A DNA stretch of 64,000 nucleotides, from assembly GCA_937891785.1 (NCBI GenBank), contig CALAGN010000041.1, positions 62,001 through 126,000 of the forward strand, in the 5' to 3' direction. This DNA is from an uncultured Octadecabacter sp. GTDB taxonomy: Bacteria; Pseudomonadota; Alphaproteobacteria; Rhodobacterales; Rhodobacteraceae. A model generated the notes under the pieces. That model worked only from the letters and a program-made list of their open reading frames with translations. It was not told the DNA's origin and did no database searches. Positions 1-9,088 of this stretch are shown piece by piece (position 1 is the first letter of the stretch; every line of letters begins with the position of its first letter). A program made the translations under genes and the position numbers.

Positions 1-605
1 GTGATCTGTCTGGCGCGACATTGCCGCCGATGACCGCTGAAATCAACGCGATACAGCGCTTGTCTGAAACGGGGCATTGGGTTTTGCCGGTGCTGCCGGA
101 CGAAGGACCGCCGATTATGTTGATGGCCTATAGTGCCACACCACCCGTCTTTGATGGTCCCGAAGATCGCAACGGGCTGCGCAACCGCGACGAAACCCGG
201 TTCTGGCAATTGTTCCTTGATGGGGCCTGGAGCGATCCGCCTGACGGGCATTTCATTGTGATAGGCAACGCGAATCTAGACCCAAGTGACGGCCAAGGTT
301 TCAGCGAAACCATGGCGGCCCTGTTGTCCGACTCGCGCTTGCAAGACCCACAGCCAGCCAGCCGTGGCGCGATGCAGGATGCAGACGCGGCGCATCGTGG
401 CGATCCGGCCCGTGATACGGTCGAGTGGCCAGCTGATGGGCCGGGCAATCTGCGCGTCAGTTATGTGATCCCCTCGTCCGACTGGCAGGTCGCAGGTGCG
501 GGCGTGTTTTGGCCCGCTGCCGATGATCCGGCCGCGGTGCTATTGGGCGCCGACGGGCTTGCTGCTGGTGCGCACCGTCTTGTCTGGGTGGACGTCAGCG
601 GGTAG
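1..605 (+). CDS. Endonuclease/exonuclease/phosphatase family protein, C-terminal part (5' truncated by window)
   Basis: The reading frame is open from base 3 to the TAG at 603-605, so the start lies outside the window. About 200 C-terminal residues are visible. The closing region, with an NLRVSYVIPS stretch, a VFWPA stretch and a terminal HRLVWVDV, resembles the end of EEP-superfamily proteins of Rhodobacteraceae, where the late His belongs to the catalytic centre. The N-terminal metal-binding half cannot be seen, so the substrate is unknown. The 3' end overlaps the end of the convergent dehydrogenase gene by 66 bases. The family call rests on remembered similarity of the C-terminus only. Confidence 0.6.
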   Translation, partial: DLSGATLPPMTAEINAIQRLSETGHWVLPVLPDEGPPIMLMAYSATPPVFDGPEDRNGLRNRDETRFWQLFLDGAWSDPPDGHFIVIGNANLDPSDGQGFSETMAALLSDSRLQDPQPASRGAMQDADAAHRGDPARDTVEWPADGPGNLRVSYVIPSSDWQVAGAGVFWPAADDPAAVLLGADGLAAGAHRLVWVDVSG

Positions 606-1448
606 GCCCGCAAGCATCACTTCACGCACATTGATCGCACGAAAACCGGGTAACAGACGGTCGAACTTCGCCGCACCGATCCAATGTGACATGTTCCAAA
701 GGTAGTGCATCTCGCGCATTTCACGCGCCAGTTCCCAGACCGGCGATAGCACTGTAAACACCCACCACGGAAAGGCAGACACCCCGTAGGTTTTGCCCGT
801 GGCGTCATCAAGAACCGCCTTGAAATCGTTGATGCTAAAGGCGTGGCCAGGAAACGGGACGTCTTCAAAATTGGTTAATTCTGCGCGCATTTCCGCGAGC
901 GCAACCGCGGCACGCGCCCAATCGGGCAGGTAGCAATAGGCGTGCAACACATCGGACGGCCCCATCGCGGTCAGTTTCGGTTTGCGTACATCACGCAGCA
1001 TCATCATCGACATGGCGTCGCCGTTTCGCATCGGGTCAATGAAACTGCCCGCGCGCAACACAATCGTTTGCACACCTGACGCTGCAAAGCTCTGTTCCAT
1101 TTCGACACGGACGCGGCCTTTGCGGGTCACAGGTGCCTGCGGTGTGTCTTCGTTCAACTCGCCTCCCTTGGCGCCAAAGTTATAGACATTGCCGGGGATA
1201 ACCACGGTCGCACCACTGGCCTTGGCCGCTGCAACGACCTGCTGGGTTATCGCAGGAATCGTGTTTTCCCAGTCATGATAGGCGGGCGGGTTTAGCCCGT
1301 TCACGATCACATCCGCGCCCATCGCCGCCTGCGTCATATCCGATCCGCGATCATAGCGGCGCACGGTCCAACCAGCGTTCATAAAGGCTTGGGCGGCGTG
1401 GCTACCGATCTTGCCAGTCGCCCCTAGAATCAAAACGGTCTGTGTCAT
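540..1448 (-). CDS. NAD(P)-binding Rossmann-fold protein (NAD-dependent epimerase/dehydratase or NmrA-like)
   Basis: The product is about 302 residues starting MTQTVLILGATGKIG, where GATGKIG is the dinucleotide-binding loop right at the N-terminus, as in atypical/extended SDR and NmrA-like proteins. The frame is open further upstream to 1535, but the ATG at 1448 places the Rossmann strand at residue 3 and is preferred. The substrate cannot be read from the sequence. It is divergent from a LysR regulator 93 bases away, which suggests that regulator controls it. Its 3' end overlaps the convergent upstream gene by 66 bases. Confidence 0.75.
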   Translation of the reverse strand: MTQTVLILGATGKIGSHAAQAFMNAGWTVRRYDRGSDMTQAAMGADVIVNGLNPPAYHDWENTIPAITQQVVAAAKASGATVVIPGNVYNFGAKGGELNEDTPQAPVTRKGRVRVEMEQSFAASGVQTIVLRAGSFIDPMRNGDAMSMMMLRDVRKPKLTAMGPSDVLHAYCYLPDWARAAVALAEMRAELTNFEDVPFPGHAFSINDFKAVLDDATGKTYGVSAFPWWVFTVLSPVWELAREMREMHYLWNMSHWIGAAKFDRLLPGFRAINVREVMLAGLPADVHPDKTVRTSSKPVGAQ

Positions 1449-1529
1449 GGTTTGCCCTCTTGGTGTGTTATTGCGATAAGATGGGCCATGCCTATTAGAA
1501 TGGGAATTGCCGAAAATCGCAGATCGTGT

Positions 1530-1547
1530 ATTCATTTATGAATGAAT
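1530..1547. promoter_or_regulatory. Palindrome at the LysR start, candidate operator
   Basis: ATTCATT-N4-AATGAAT is a perfect 7-bp inverted repeat; a second reading is ATTCAT-TT-ATGAAT at 1530-1543. It lies between the divergent dehydrogenase and LysR genes and overlaps the LysR start codon. This position fits autoregulation by the LysR protein. The sequence is AT-rich compared with its surroundings. Function is inferred from position and symmetry only. Confidence 0.45.
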
Positions 1548-2438
1548 AATTCCCTAAATACCCTCGACTGGTCCCTCGTGCAGGCCTTCCTTGCCGTGGC
1601 TGAAACGGGCAGTCTTTCAGCGGCCGCGCGGAGTTTGAAGGCAAGCCAGCCCACGCTTGGCCGTCAGATCAAAGCGATTGAAACACAGCTTGGCGCCACG
1701 CTGTTTCATCGGCAAGCACGCGGCTTTGCCCTCACGGAAACTGGCGCAGCCCTCGTGGCCCCCGCGAGTGCTATGCGTGATGCGATGCTGCAAATCACCC
1801 TGACGGCCGCAGGTCGCGAGGCGAAACTGGCCGGCACCGTCCGGATCACGGCCAGCATGGCGACCTCGCTTTATCACTTACCCCAGATCGTTGCCGATAT
1901 CCGCATCGCTGAACCTGATATCGCGATAGAGCTAGCCCCAAGCGACGACAGCCGCAATCTGCTGTTCCGGGAGGCCGATATCGCTGTGCGCATGTATCGC
2001 CCCAAGCAGCTTGACCTTGTCGCCCAGCACATCGGCGATATCCCCCTAGGCGTCTTTGCGGCGAAATCTTATGTGGCACGGCGCGGTCTTCCCACGGGCA
2101 ACCAAGACCTGATGGCCCATGATTTCGTTGGGTTTGACGCTAACCCCGCGATTATCGAAGGGTTCCGCGCGGCAGGCTTTCCCGTTGACCGCGACTGGTT
2201 CAAAGTGCGCTGCGACGATAACGCGACCTACTGGAACCTTGTGCGGGCCGGCTGTGGCATCGGCTTTGCGCAGACGTCGCTTGGTCGCGACGACCCCGAT
2301 ATCGTCGAGATTGATCTGGGCTTTCCGATTCCGCCGCTCCCGATCTGGCTTACAGCGCACGAGGCGATGCGCCAAACTCCGCGCGTGCGCCGCGTCTGGG
2401 ATATGCTTGCAATCGGCCTGCGCCCCTTGGTCACTTGA
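1542..2438 (+). CDS. LysR family transcriptional regulator
   Basis: The 298-residue product has the usual LysR length. The N-terminal winged HTH is clear (FLAVAETGSLSAAARSLKAS followed by QPTLGRQIKAIETQLG, residues ~15-50), then the linker helix and a periplasmic-binding-like effector domain. The start at 1542 is used because an ATG at 1538 in another frame stops at once. It is divergent from the dehydrogenase gene at 540-1448, the usual arrangement for a LysR protein and its target. The effector is unknown. Confidence 0.9.
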   Translation: MNNSLNTLDWSLVQAFLAVAETGSLSAAARSLKASQPTLGRQIKAIETQLGATLFHRQARGFALTETGAALVAPASAMRDAMLQITLTAAGREAKLAGTVRITASMATSLYHLPQIVADIRIAEPDIAIELAPSDDSRNLLFREADIAVRMYRPKQLDLVAQHIGDIPLGVFAAKSYVARRGLPTGNQDLMAHDFVGFDANPAIIEGFRAAGFPVDRDWFKVRCDDNATYWNLVRAGCGIGFAQTSLGRDDPDIVEIDLGFPIPPLPIWLTAHEAMRQTPRVRRVWDMLAIGLRPLVT

Positions 2439-2493
2439 TCCTGCGCGCGCGACGGGCTAGGGCAAACTAACAATTCAGCCAAAGGAATGCAGC

Positions 2494-3597
2494 ATGTCTA
2501 ACCCGTCCCTTCTTATTCTTGCCGGTGACGGTATCGGCCCCGAAGTCATGACCGAAGTGAAGAAAGTCATTCACTGGTATGGCGACAAGCGCGATATGGC
2601 ATTTGACGTGTCCGAAGACCTTGTTGGCGGTGCAGCCTATGACAAGCACGGCACCCCGCTGCACGATGGTACGATGGCAAAAGCCCAAGAAGTCGATGCT
2701 GTTTTGTTGGGTGCGGTCGGCGGCCCCGCCTATGACAACCTTGATTTTTCGGTTAAGCCGGAACGCGGTCTGCTGCGCCTGCGCAAAGAAATGGACCTGT
2801 TCGCCAACCTGCGACCCGCGCAGTGTTTCGACGCGCTGGCCGATTTTTCGTCGCTCAAGAAAGATATTGTGGCTGGTCTCGATATCATGATCGTGCGTGA
2901 GTTGACCTCGGGCGTCTATTTTGGCGAACCGCGCGGCATCCATCTTGAGGACAACATGCGCGTCGGCATCAACACCCAGCGCTACACGGAAGCCGAGATC
3001 GAGCGCGGCGCGCGGGCAGCCTTTGAACTGGCGATGAAGCGCGACAAGCGACTTTGTTCGATGGAAAAGGCAAACGTCATGGAAAGCGGCATTCTGTGGC
3101 GCGACGTCGTGACCGAGGTCCACGCGGATTACCCCGAGGTGGAGCTGAGCCATATGTATGCCGACAATGGTGCCATGCAACTGGTGCGCGCGCCCAAGCA
3201 GTTCGACGTTATCTACACCGACAACCTGTTCGGCGATATCTTGTCCGATTGTGCTGCGATGCTGACCGGATCTTTGGGCATGCTGCCATCAGCGTCACTT
3301 GGCTTTCCCATGGCGAACGGGCGCCCCAAGGCCATGTATGAACCCGTACATGGCTCAGCCCCAGATATCACTGGGCAGGGCAAGGCCAATCCGATCGCTT
3401 GCATCCTTAGCTTTGCGATGGCGCTGCGTTATTCGTTTGACCAAGGGGCCGAGGCTGACCGCCTTGAAGCCGCCGTGGAAAAGGTGCTGGCAGACGGGCT
3501 GCGCACCGCTGATCTGATCGGTGAAGAAGGCGTTGCCCCAATTTCCACCACGGAAATGGGCGACGCGATTGTCGCCGCCCTCGACGCCAGCCTTTAG
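2494..3597 (+). CDS. leuB: 3-isopropylmalate dehydrogenase
   Basis: LeuB oxidises and decarboxylates (2R,3S)-3-isopropylmalate with NAD+ in leucine synthesis, in the cytoplasm. The 367-residue protein begins [13 protein letters not shown] and carries the family's Arg-rich substrate region ([18 protein letters not shown]), the YADNGAMQL segment and the metal-binding Asp stretch [10 protein letters not shown]. The length matches the family. An AAAGGA ribosome site precedes the ATG. It is monocistronic here, followed by a strong terminator hairpin; leuC and leuD are not in the window. Confidence 0.97.
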   Translation: MSNPSLLILAGDGIGPEVMTEVKKVIHWYGDKRDMAFDVSEDLVGGAAYDKHGTPLHDGTMAKAQEVDAVLLGAVGGPAYDNLDFSVKPERGLLRLRKEMDLFANLRPAQCFDALADFSSLKKDIVAGLDIMIVRELTSGVYFGEPRGIHLEDNMRVGINTQRYTEAEIERGARAAFELAMKRDKRLCSMEKANVMESGILWRDVVTEVHADYPEVELSHMYADNGAMQLVRAPKQFDVIYTDNLFGDILSDCAAMLTGSLGMLPSASLGFPMANGRPKAMYEPVHGSAPDITGQGKANPIACILSFAMALRYSFDQGAEADRLEAAVEKVLADGLRTADLIGEEGVAPISTTEMGDAIVAALDASL

Positions 3598-3618
3598 GGC
3601 ACACGGAGTTGCGTTATA

Positions 3619-3652
3619 ACGGCCCTGCATACGTGCGGGGCCGTTTGTCGTT
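3619..3652 (+). terminator. Rho-independent terminator of leuB
   Basis: An 11-bp stem (ACGGCCCTGCA paired with TGCGGGGCCGT, one G-U pair) closes on the stable tetraloop TACG and is followed by a T-rich TTGTCGTT. It starts 22 bases after the leuB stop and there is no other gene it could serve. Confidence 0.8.
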
Positions 3653-3719
3653 GCCGGGGGATTGACCTAAAGGTTGCTTTGCCCGTACCAGTTTGCGCTA
3701 ACACCCGATTGGAAACCCG

Positions 3720-4682
3720 ATGTCGCAAAACGCAAAAGGCGCGCTTCTGGCGCTATTGGCTTTCGCTGTCTATGCGACGGGTGACGTAACCGTGAAGGTG
3801 CTTGGCGGGATATATTCCCCTATTCAGATCATCTTTTTTAGCGGGTTGTTCAGCTTTCCACTGGCGATGTTCATGATCATGCGTGATCCCCAGCCGGGCA
3901 CGTTGCTGCCGGTGCACCCGTGGTGGACCGCGTTTCGCATGGTCGCCACACTGGTAACGGGTGTCAGCGCATTCTATGCGTTTTCGGTGCTGCCATTGGC
4001 GCAGACCTATACGATCCTCTTTGCGTCGCCCTTGTTGATTACCTTGCTGGCTATTCCACTGCTGGGCGAACGGGTGGGTATCCGCCGTGGTCTTGCAGTC
4101 ATGGTCGGGCTTGCGGGTGTTCTTTTGGTCCTGCGCCCAGGCGAAACAGACCTGAGCGCCGGGCACATTGCGGCCCTTGTCGCGGCGTTTGGTGGGTCAT
4201 TTGCTTCGGTTATTGTGCGCAAGATTGGCGCTGATGAACGCCCGATTGTCTTGATGCTTTATCCCATGGCCGCGAATTTTATCGTTATGGGTGCGCTGCT
4301 GCCGTTTATCTACATCCCGATGCCGATCGAGCATCTTGGTCTCGTGGCTTTGCTTGCGATTTTCGGCACGGCGGGTGGCCTGATCATCATAGCGGCCTAC
4401 ACAGCAGGCGAGGCCGTCATCGTCGCCCCCATGCAGTATTCGCAGATCCTTTGGGCGACCTTCTACGGCTATCTGTTCTTTAGTGAATCGATCAGCATGA
4501 ACACCGCAGTGGGCGCGGCAATCATTATCGCAAGTGGCCTCTATATTGTACTGCGGGAAAGCGGCGGATCGGCGTCACAGAACACGCCTGTCCTGCGCAC
4601 GCGATCCCGCCCCGAAACGGGCACAAGCCTGCGGGTCGGGTCATTTCTCAAGATACGGTTGGGGCGGAAAGCGGGTCAGTAG
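3720..4682 (+). CDS. DMT-family (EamA) transporter
   Basis: The 320-residue protein has about ten hydrophobic segments in two EamA-like halves, beginning GALLALLAFAVYATGDVTVKVLGG. Such carriers export metabolites across the inner membrane, but the substrate cannot be told. No strong ribosome site is seen before the ATG. The last ~35 residues are basic and polar, a cytoplasmic tail. Its stop lies 3 bases from the end of the convergent ccoS gene. A second DMT carrier is at 32284-33249. Confidence 0.88.
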   Translation: MSQNAKGALLALLAFAVYATGDVTVKVLGGIYSPIQIIFFSGLFSFPLAMFMIMRDPQPGTLLPVHPWWTAFRMVATLVTGVSAFYAFSVLPLAQTYTILFASPLLITLLAIPLLGERVGIRRGLAVMVGLAGVLLVLRPGETDLSAGHIAALVAAFGGSFASVIVRKIGADERPIVLMLYPMAANFIVMGALLPFIYIPMPIEHLGLVALLAIFGTAGGLIIIAAYTAGEAVIVAPMQYSQILWATFYGYLFFSESISMNTAVGAAIIIASGLYIVLRESGGSASQNTPVLRTRSRPETGTSLRVGSFLKIRLGRKAGQ

Positions 4683-4685
4683 ATC

Positions 4686-4847
4686 CTAATCCTGCGCTGG
4701 TTCGTCGTCATAGTCCGTTCGTAAGATGCGCGCGCTGTCACCGTCGGGATCATCATATTGGTTCGACTTGAGCGTCCAAAAGAACGCAGCAAGGCCAACG
4801 CCCCCAAGGATAAGACTGATCGGGATAAGGTAGCTCAGGACTTCCAT
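4686..4847 (-). CDS. ccoS: Cytochrome cbb3 oxidase assembly protein CcoS
   Basis: A 53-residue ORF reading MEVLSYLIPISLILGG at the start, with one membrane helix, the FFWTLKSNQYDD segment typical of CcoS, and an acidic tail. In Rhodobacter CcoS is required for inserting the cofactors of cbb3 oxidase. The start codon overlaps the ccoI stop (TGATG), pointing to translational coupling. It is the last gene of ccoGHIS and is easily missed because of its size. Confidence 0.92.
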   Translation of the reverse strand: MEVLSYLIPISLILGGVGLAAFFWTLKSNQYDDPDGDSARILRTDYDDEPAQD

Positions 4848-7036
4848 CAGCGGGTCCGTAACGCATTGAGCGAGACCACAATAGAGCTGGTGGACATAGC
4901 AATCGCAGCTGCAAGCGGTGTAGCAAAGCCAAAGACGGCTATTGGCACGGCGATGCTGTTATAAAGTGCAGCAACAGCAAAGTTTTCCAAAATGCGTCCG
5001 CGCGCGGACCGCCCGATACGCAATGCATCCGAGATATGCGAAAGATCGGGCGAAACCAGCACCACATCGGCGGCAACACGCGCGGCCGCGAGGGCCGACG
5101 CGGGTGCGATGGACACGTGTGCCAGTGCAAGTGCTGCGGTATCGTTCAATCCGTCGCCAACCATCAACACACGTTTGCCAGCGGCTTGGCGTTCCTCAAG
5201 CACGGCGGCTTTTTCGGTCGGCAACACGCCTGCGCGCCAGTTTTCAATGCCAAGATCATTTGCAAGCCTGCGGACAGGTTCCTGCGCATCACCGGACAAA
5301 AGCATGATCGAAACGCCGCGTTTGCGCAGAGCATCCATAAGATCGTGCGCGCCTTCGCGCAGGGTATCGACAAATGCGAACGACACAGGTGCGGTGCCTT
5401 CAATCGCGAATTGGGTCGCGCCGGACTCGTCGTTGCCACTGACCCACACAGCGCGGCCAAGCCGGACAACCTTGCCGTTCAGCTTTCCTTGGACGCCAAG
5501 GCCGGGGTGTTCGACGATATCGCTTACTGCGACATCCGGCAGGCCACGTCCACGCGCCGCCGCAACGATGGAGGCGGACCGCGGGTGCGAGGATGCATCG
5601 GCAAGTGCGGTGGCAATCGCAAACGCTTGTTCAGGGATCGTGTCAGGATCAAGCAGTTCCGGCGTGCCTTTTGTCAGTGTGCCGGTCTTGTCAAAGATGA
5701 CTTCGTCCACTTCAGCCAGCCGTTCAAGCGCCGTCGCATGTTTGACCAGAAGCCCGTTGCTGAACATCCGCCCTGACGCCACAGTAGACACCGCAGGCAC
5801 AGCAAGACCCAGCGCACAGGGGCAGGTGATGATCAGCACGGCCACAGCGACATTTAGAGCAACGCGCACGTCCCCGCCCGTCAGCCACAGCCACAGGAGA
5901 AAGGCCGCAAGCGCCAACAAATGTACCGCGGGTGCATAGATGCGCGCGGCACGATCAGCGAGTGAGTTATATTTGGACTTCGCATCTTCGGCGACGGACA
6001 CCATATCGGCAAGACTGTGCAGTAGCGTGTCTTGGCCAACGGCGTCGGCACGTACCAACAGCGGGCCTGTCAGGTTCACTTCGCCCGCGCGCACCGCTGC
6101 ACCAATCGTCACGGCGACGGGATCGGTTTCACCAGTCAGGAAAGCGCGATCAAGTTCGCTTGCGCCTTCGGACACGGTGCCGTCAACGGGGACGCGCCCG
6201 CCAGGACGCACCATCAGAGTGTCACCGACGGCAATGGCCGTTAGCGCCACGGTTTCGGCCACACCGTTTACCATGCGCAAGGCAGTAGGCGATTCAAGGG
6301 CGGCCAGTTCAGCCGCCGCTGATCGTGCCACGGTGCGCATCTTTTGATCCAGATAACGCCCCGCCAGCAGGAAAAATGTCAGCGATAGTGCGGCATCGAA
6401 ATAGGCGTGTTCGCCATGGTTCATCGTTTCAAACAGCGACATGCCTGACGCCAGTAAGATTGCCAGTGAAATTGGCACGTCCATGTTCAGGCGATACGCC
6501 TTGAGGGCCGACCAAGCATTCCAAAAGAACGGCTGCGCAGAAAAGGCGATTGTCGGCAGGGCGATCATCGCGGAAATCCAGTGGAACAGGTCGCGGGTGG
6601 CATCGGTTGCCCCCGACCAGACCGCCACGGACAACAACATCACGTTCATCATCGCAAAGCCAGATACGCCAAGGCGCATCAGCAAATCGCGCGCCGCAAG
6701 ATCGCTTGTGCCTGCCGATAACGTGGCGCTGTCTAATGGCTGTGCTTGGAACCCCATCGCAGACAAGGCCGCCGTCAAATCTGCCGCCTCAAGCCCCTCG
6801 GCTACATGCACGGTTGCGCGCTTGCGGGTCAGGTTCACCCGCACATCGTTGACGCCCTCAAGCGACATCAATCCGCGTTCGACACCCGATATGCAGCTCG
6901 CACAATGGATCGACGGCAAGGATAGCTGAATCTCGGTGCCAATCGTCTCGGCCCGCTTAAGGGCGCGTGCACTCATCACAGGTGCCGCAAGGCATCCGGG
7001 ACAGGCGGCAGCACCGGGGGTTTCGCTGATTGTCAT
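4847..7036 (-). CDS. ccoI: Copper-translocating P1B-type ATPase CcoI (FixI)
   Basis: CcoI moves copper across the inner membrane for the CuB site of cbb3 oxidase. The 729-residue protein has an N-terminal CPGC (~12-15), an HMA-like domain with HCASC (Cys45, Cys48), the CPC transmembrane ion site (ITCPCALGLAVP), the phosphorylation motif DKTGTLTKG, and GDGLNDTAALA of the hinge. The soluble N-terminus is Cys-rich as in FixI. It starts 9 bases after the ccoH stop and overlaps ccoS by one base. Confidence 0.96.
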   Translation of the reverse strand: MTISETPGAAACPGCLAAPVMSARALKRAETIGTEIQLSLPSIHCASCISGVERGLMSLEGVNDVRVNLTRKRATVHVAEGLEAADLTAALSAMGFQAQPLDSATLSAGTSDLAARDLLMRLGVSGFAMMNVMLLSVAVWSGATDATRDLFHWISAMIALPTIAFSAQPFFWNAWSALKAYRLNMDVPISLAILLASGMSLFETMNHGEHAYFDAALSLTFFLLAGRYLDQKMRTVARSAAAELAALESPTALRMVNGVAETVALTAIAVGDTLMVRPGGRVPVDGTVSEGASELDRAFLTGETDPVAVTIGAAVRAGEVNLTGPLLVRADAVGQDTLLHSLADMVSVAEDAKSKYNSLADRAARIYAPAVHLLALAAFLLWLWLTGGDVRVALNVAVAVLIITCPCALGLAVPAVSTVASGRMFSNGLLVKHATALERLAEVDEVIFDKTGTLTKGTPELLDPDTIPEQAFAIATALADASSHPRSASIVAAARGRGLPDVAVSDIVEHPGLGVQGKLNGKVVRLGRAVWVSGNDESGATQFAIEGTAPVSFAFVDTLREGAHDLMDALRKRGVSIMLLSGDAQEPVRRLANDLGIENWRAGVLPTEKAAVLEERQAAGKRVLMVGDGLNDTAALALAHVSIAPASALAAARVAADVVLVSPDLSHISDALRIGRSARGRILENFAVAALYNSIAVPIAVFGFATPLAAAIAMSTSSIVVSLNALRTR

Positions 7037-7045
7037 CGCGCGCCC

Positions 7046-7498
7046 CTAGCGTTCGACCAGAACGACGACGCGCTGGCGAAAGATCGTGCCATCTGCGGCT
7101 ATTGCTTCGAAACGCAGGTTCCAGTTGCCAGCGGCGGTGACGACAGGTGCGCGATAGACTGCACCGTCAAACACGAAAGCCGGGATCTGGTCGTCGCGCA
7201 CGCTTGTGGCGCGCCCGAATGTGCCGGTCACATCGGCAACCTGCACCGGATCGCCATCGACGTTCGTGATCGTCAGTTGCAGTTCTTCCTCGTGGACTTC
7301 GGCATCAATTGACCAACCAAGTGCTTCTTGGGCGGCGCGGTCGTCGTCAAAGTGCTGGCTGGCGACATAGGAATTCGCCACCTCAAGGCCGGGAAAAGTC
7401 CTTACCGCCGAGTAGGCAAGAAACAGATTGACGGAAATGATGACCCCAAACGCCGAGGCCATCATGTAGAAAACCTTGCGGCCAGTAATCGGAGCCAT
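7046..7498 (-). CDS. ccoH: FixH/CcoH family cbb3 oxidase assembly protein
   Basis: A 150-residue protein with one N-terminal membrane helix (FYMMASAFGVIISVNLFLAYSAVRTFPGLEV) and a beta-rich periplasmic domain including a GNWNLRFEA strand. CcoH stabilises cbb3 assembly intermediates. The characteristic NSYVASQHFDDDRAAQEALGW segment follows the helix. It lies between ccoG (2-base gap) and ccoI (9-base gap). Confidence 0.93.
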   Translation of the reverse strand: MAPITGRKVFYMMASAFGVIISVNLFLAYSAVRTFPGLEVANSYVASQHFDDDRAAQEALGWSIDAEVHEEELQLTITNVDGDPVQVADVTGTFGRATSVRDDQIPAFVFDGAVYRAPVVTAAGNWNLRFEAIAADGTIFRQRVVVLVER

Positions 7499-7500
7499 AA

Positions 7501-8934
7501 TCAGTTCCCCTTTCCGTTAAAGATTGTATCCTGATGGGACCGATCGCCACTTTCAAGGTCTTCGACCCAGAAACGGATATCTGTGCGTTCGGCTGCAGAG
7601 GCTGCTTCACCACGGCCTGACATCACATAAACGCGGACCAGCGTGGTTTCGTCTGCCGCGACGGTAACGATAGTGTCAGAGGCTTCTTCGCCTTCCACTT
7701 CAACACGCAGCACGGCATCGGATGTCGCGGTAATCTCGAATTCGCGCATATCACCATACATGTTGCGCAGGCGAATGTCGTAGGCATTGCGAATACTACC
7801 GTCAGACAGGGTTACGAACTGCGGATTGCGCACTGGCGCGACCGTCATGTCGATCTCGGACCGGATGAACAGCGCGAATAGCAGGCCAAAGCCGACCAAC
7901 GACCACAGGACCGTATAAAGGATCGTGCGAGGCCGGAAGACGTGTTTCCAAACTGGCAACGGTGCGCCGCCAGCGCGTTCGACAGGCTCGTCTTTGAGGG
8001 CAAAGTAGTCGACCAATCCGCGTGGCTTGCCAGTCTTGGCCATGATGTCATCACAGGCGTCGATACAAAGGCCACAGGTGATACATTCCATCTGCTGGCC
8101 GTCACGGATGTCGATCCCCATCGGACAGACATTCACGCAGGCCATGCAGTCAATGCAATCGCCCATCGGTTCGCCTGATTGCACGGCGTCGGAATCCTTG
8201 CGGGGTTCACCTCGCCATTCGCGATAACCGATTGTGATGGTGTCTTCGTCCATCATAGCAGCCTGAATACGTGGCCAAGGGCAGGCATAGATGCAAACCT
8301 GTTCGCGCGCGATCCCACCGAAAAAGACGGTCGCTAACGCAAGAATAGCCATGGTTGTGTAGGCTGCGGGATGCGCCGTGCCATTTAACAAACCGACTGC
8401 AAGCGTTGGTGCGTCGGTGAAGTAGAACACCCATGCGCCACCAGTCGAGAGGCCAATGATCACCCAGATGAACCATTTTGACAGCCGTAGCCGCCATTTT
8501 TTGAGATCCCACTTTGATTTCCACAAACGGACCCGCGCATTGCGGTCACCTTCAAGCCAGCGCTCGGTTGCGATGAAAAGATCGGTCCAAACGGTCTGCG
8601 GGCAGGTATATCCGCACCAGACGCGGCCCAGTGCCGATGTGAACAAGAACAGACCCAGACCTGCCATAATCAAAAGGCCGGCGATGAAGTAAAATTCATG
8701 CGGCCAAATCTCGATCCAGAAGAAAAAGAACCGGCGATTCGCAAGATCAATCAATACGGCCTGATCAGGCAAGGCAGGCCCACGGTCCCAGCGAATCCAT
8801 GGAGTGATATAGTAGACCCCAAGCGTGGCCAGCATGATCAGCCACTTCAATGAACGAAACGTCCCCTTCACCTTGCGGGGAAAAACGGGTTCGCGTGCTT
8901 CGTATAGGGAAGGTGGGGTCTCTGACGAGCTCAT
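7501..8934 (-). CDS. ccoG: Cytochrome c oxidase accessory protein CcoG
   Basis: CcoG is a membrane iron-sulphur protein reported to reduce Cu(II) during cbb3 maturation. The 477-residue product has several membrane segments, the CGYTCPQTVW and CPWPRIQ motifs, and a double 4Fe-4S region (CIDCMACVNVCPMGIDI followed by ECITCGLCIDACD). An Ig-like periplasmic C-terminal domain follows. It is the first gene of the ccoGHIS unit and has an FNR box 65 bases upstream. Confidence 0.96.
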   Translation of the reverse strand: MSSSETPPSLYEAREPVFPRKVKGTFRSLKWLIMLATLGVYYITPWIRWDRGPALPDQAVLIDLANRRFFFFWIEIWPHEFYFIAGLLIMAGLGLFLFTSALGRVWCGYTCPQTVWTDLFIATERWLEGDRNARVRLWKSKWDLKKWRLRLSKWFIWVIIGLSTGGAWVFYFTDAPTLAVGLLNGTAHPAAYTTMAILALATVFFGGIAREQVCIYACPWPRIQAAMMDEDTITIGYREWRGEPRKDSDAVQSGEPMGDCIDCMACVNVCPMGIDIRDGQQMECITCGLCIDACDDIMAKTGKPRGLVDYFALKDEPVERAGGAPLPVWKHVFRPRTILYTVLWSLVGFGLLFALFIRSEIDMTVAPVRNPQFVTLSDGSIRNAYDIRLRNMYGDMREFEITATSDAVLRVEVEGEEASDTIVTVAADETTLVRVYVMSGRGEAASAAERTDIRFWVEDLESGDRSHQDTIFNGKGN

Positions 8935-8998
8935 ATCTGGGTATCCTGAAACATCTGTTCGCTGTGATGTCTATGCGGCCACCCATGCTGCAACTGCA

Positions 8999-9012
8999 TT
9001 GATATGGATCAA
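8999..9012 (-). promoter_or_regulatory. FNR box upstream of ccoG
   Basis: TTGATATGGATCAA is a perfect match to the FNR consensus TTGAT-N4-ATCAA. Its centre is 71 bases before the ccoG start codon, which would allow a class II activator position with a leader of about 30 bases. fnrL lies 5 kb away in the same window. The ccoGHIS operon is therefore probably induced at low oxygen separately from ccoNOQP. Confidence 0.85.
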
Positions 9013-9045
9013 GAAGGTATGCCGCATCCCCAAATTTAAACCTAC

Positions 9046-9086
9046 CAAAGAAAAACCCCCGAAAGGCGCAAGCCTCTCGGGGGTTT
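9046..9086 (-). terminator. Rho-independent terminator of ccoNOQP
   Basis: On the minus strand AAACCCCCGAGAGGCT pairs with GCCTTTCGGGGGTTT and is followed by TTTTTCTTTGG. One arm is at 9053-9067 and the other at 9071-9086. It lies about 75 bases after the ccoP stop and before the ccoG promoter, separating the two cco operons. Confidence 0.85.
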
Positions 9087-9088
9087 GG

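Noticed and set aside
2467-3180. 237-codon open frame on the minus strand inside leuB
   Set aside because: It is a mirror of a strongly conserved enzyme gene and its translation resembles no family.
4992-5939. 315-codon plus-strand frame inside ccoI
   Set aside because: Low-complexity Ser/Arg/Ala-rich translation opposite a well-supported ATPase; a frame shadow.
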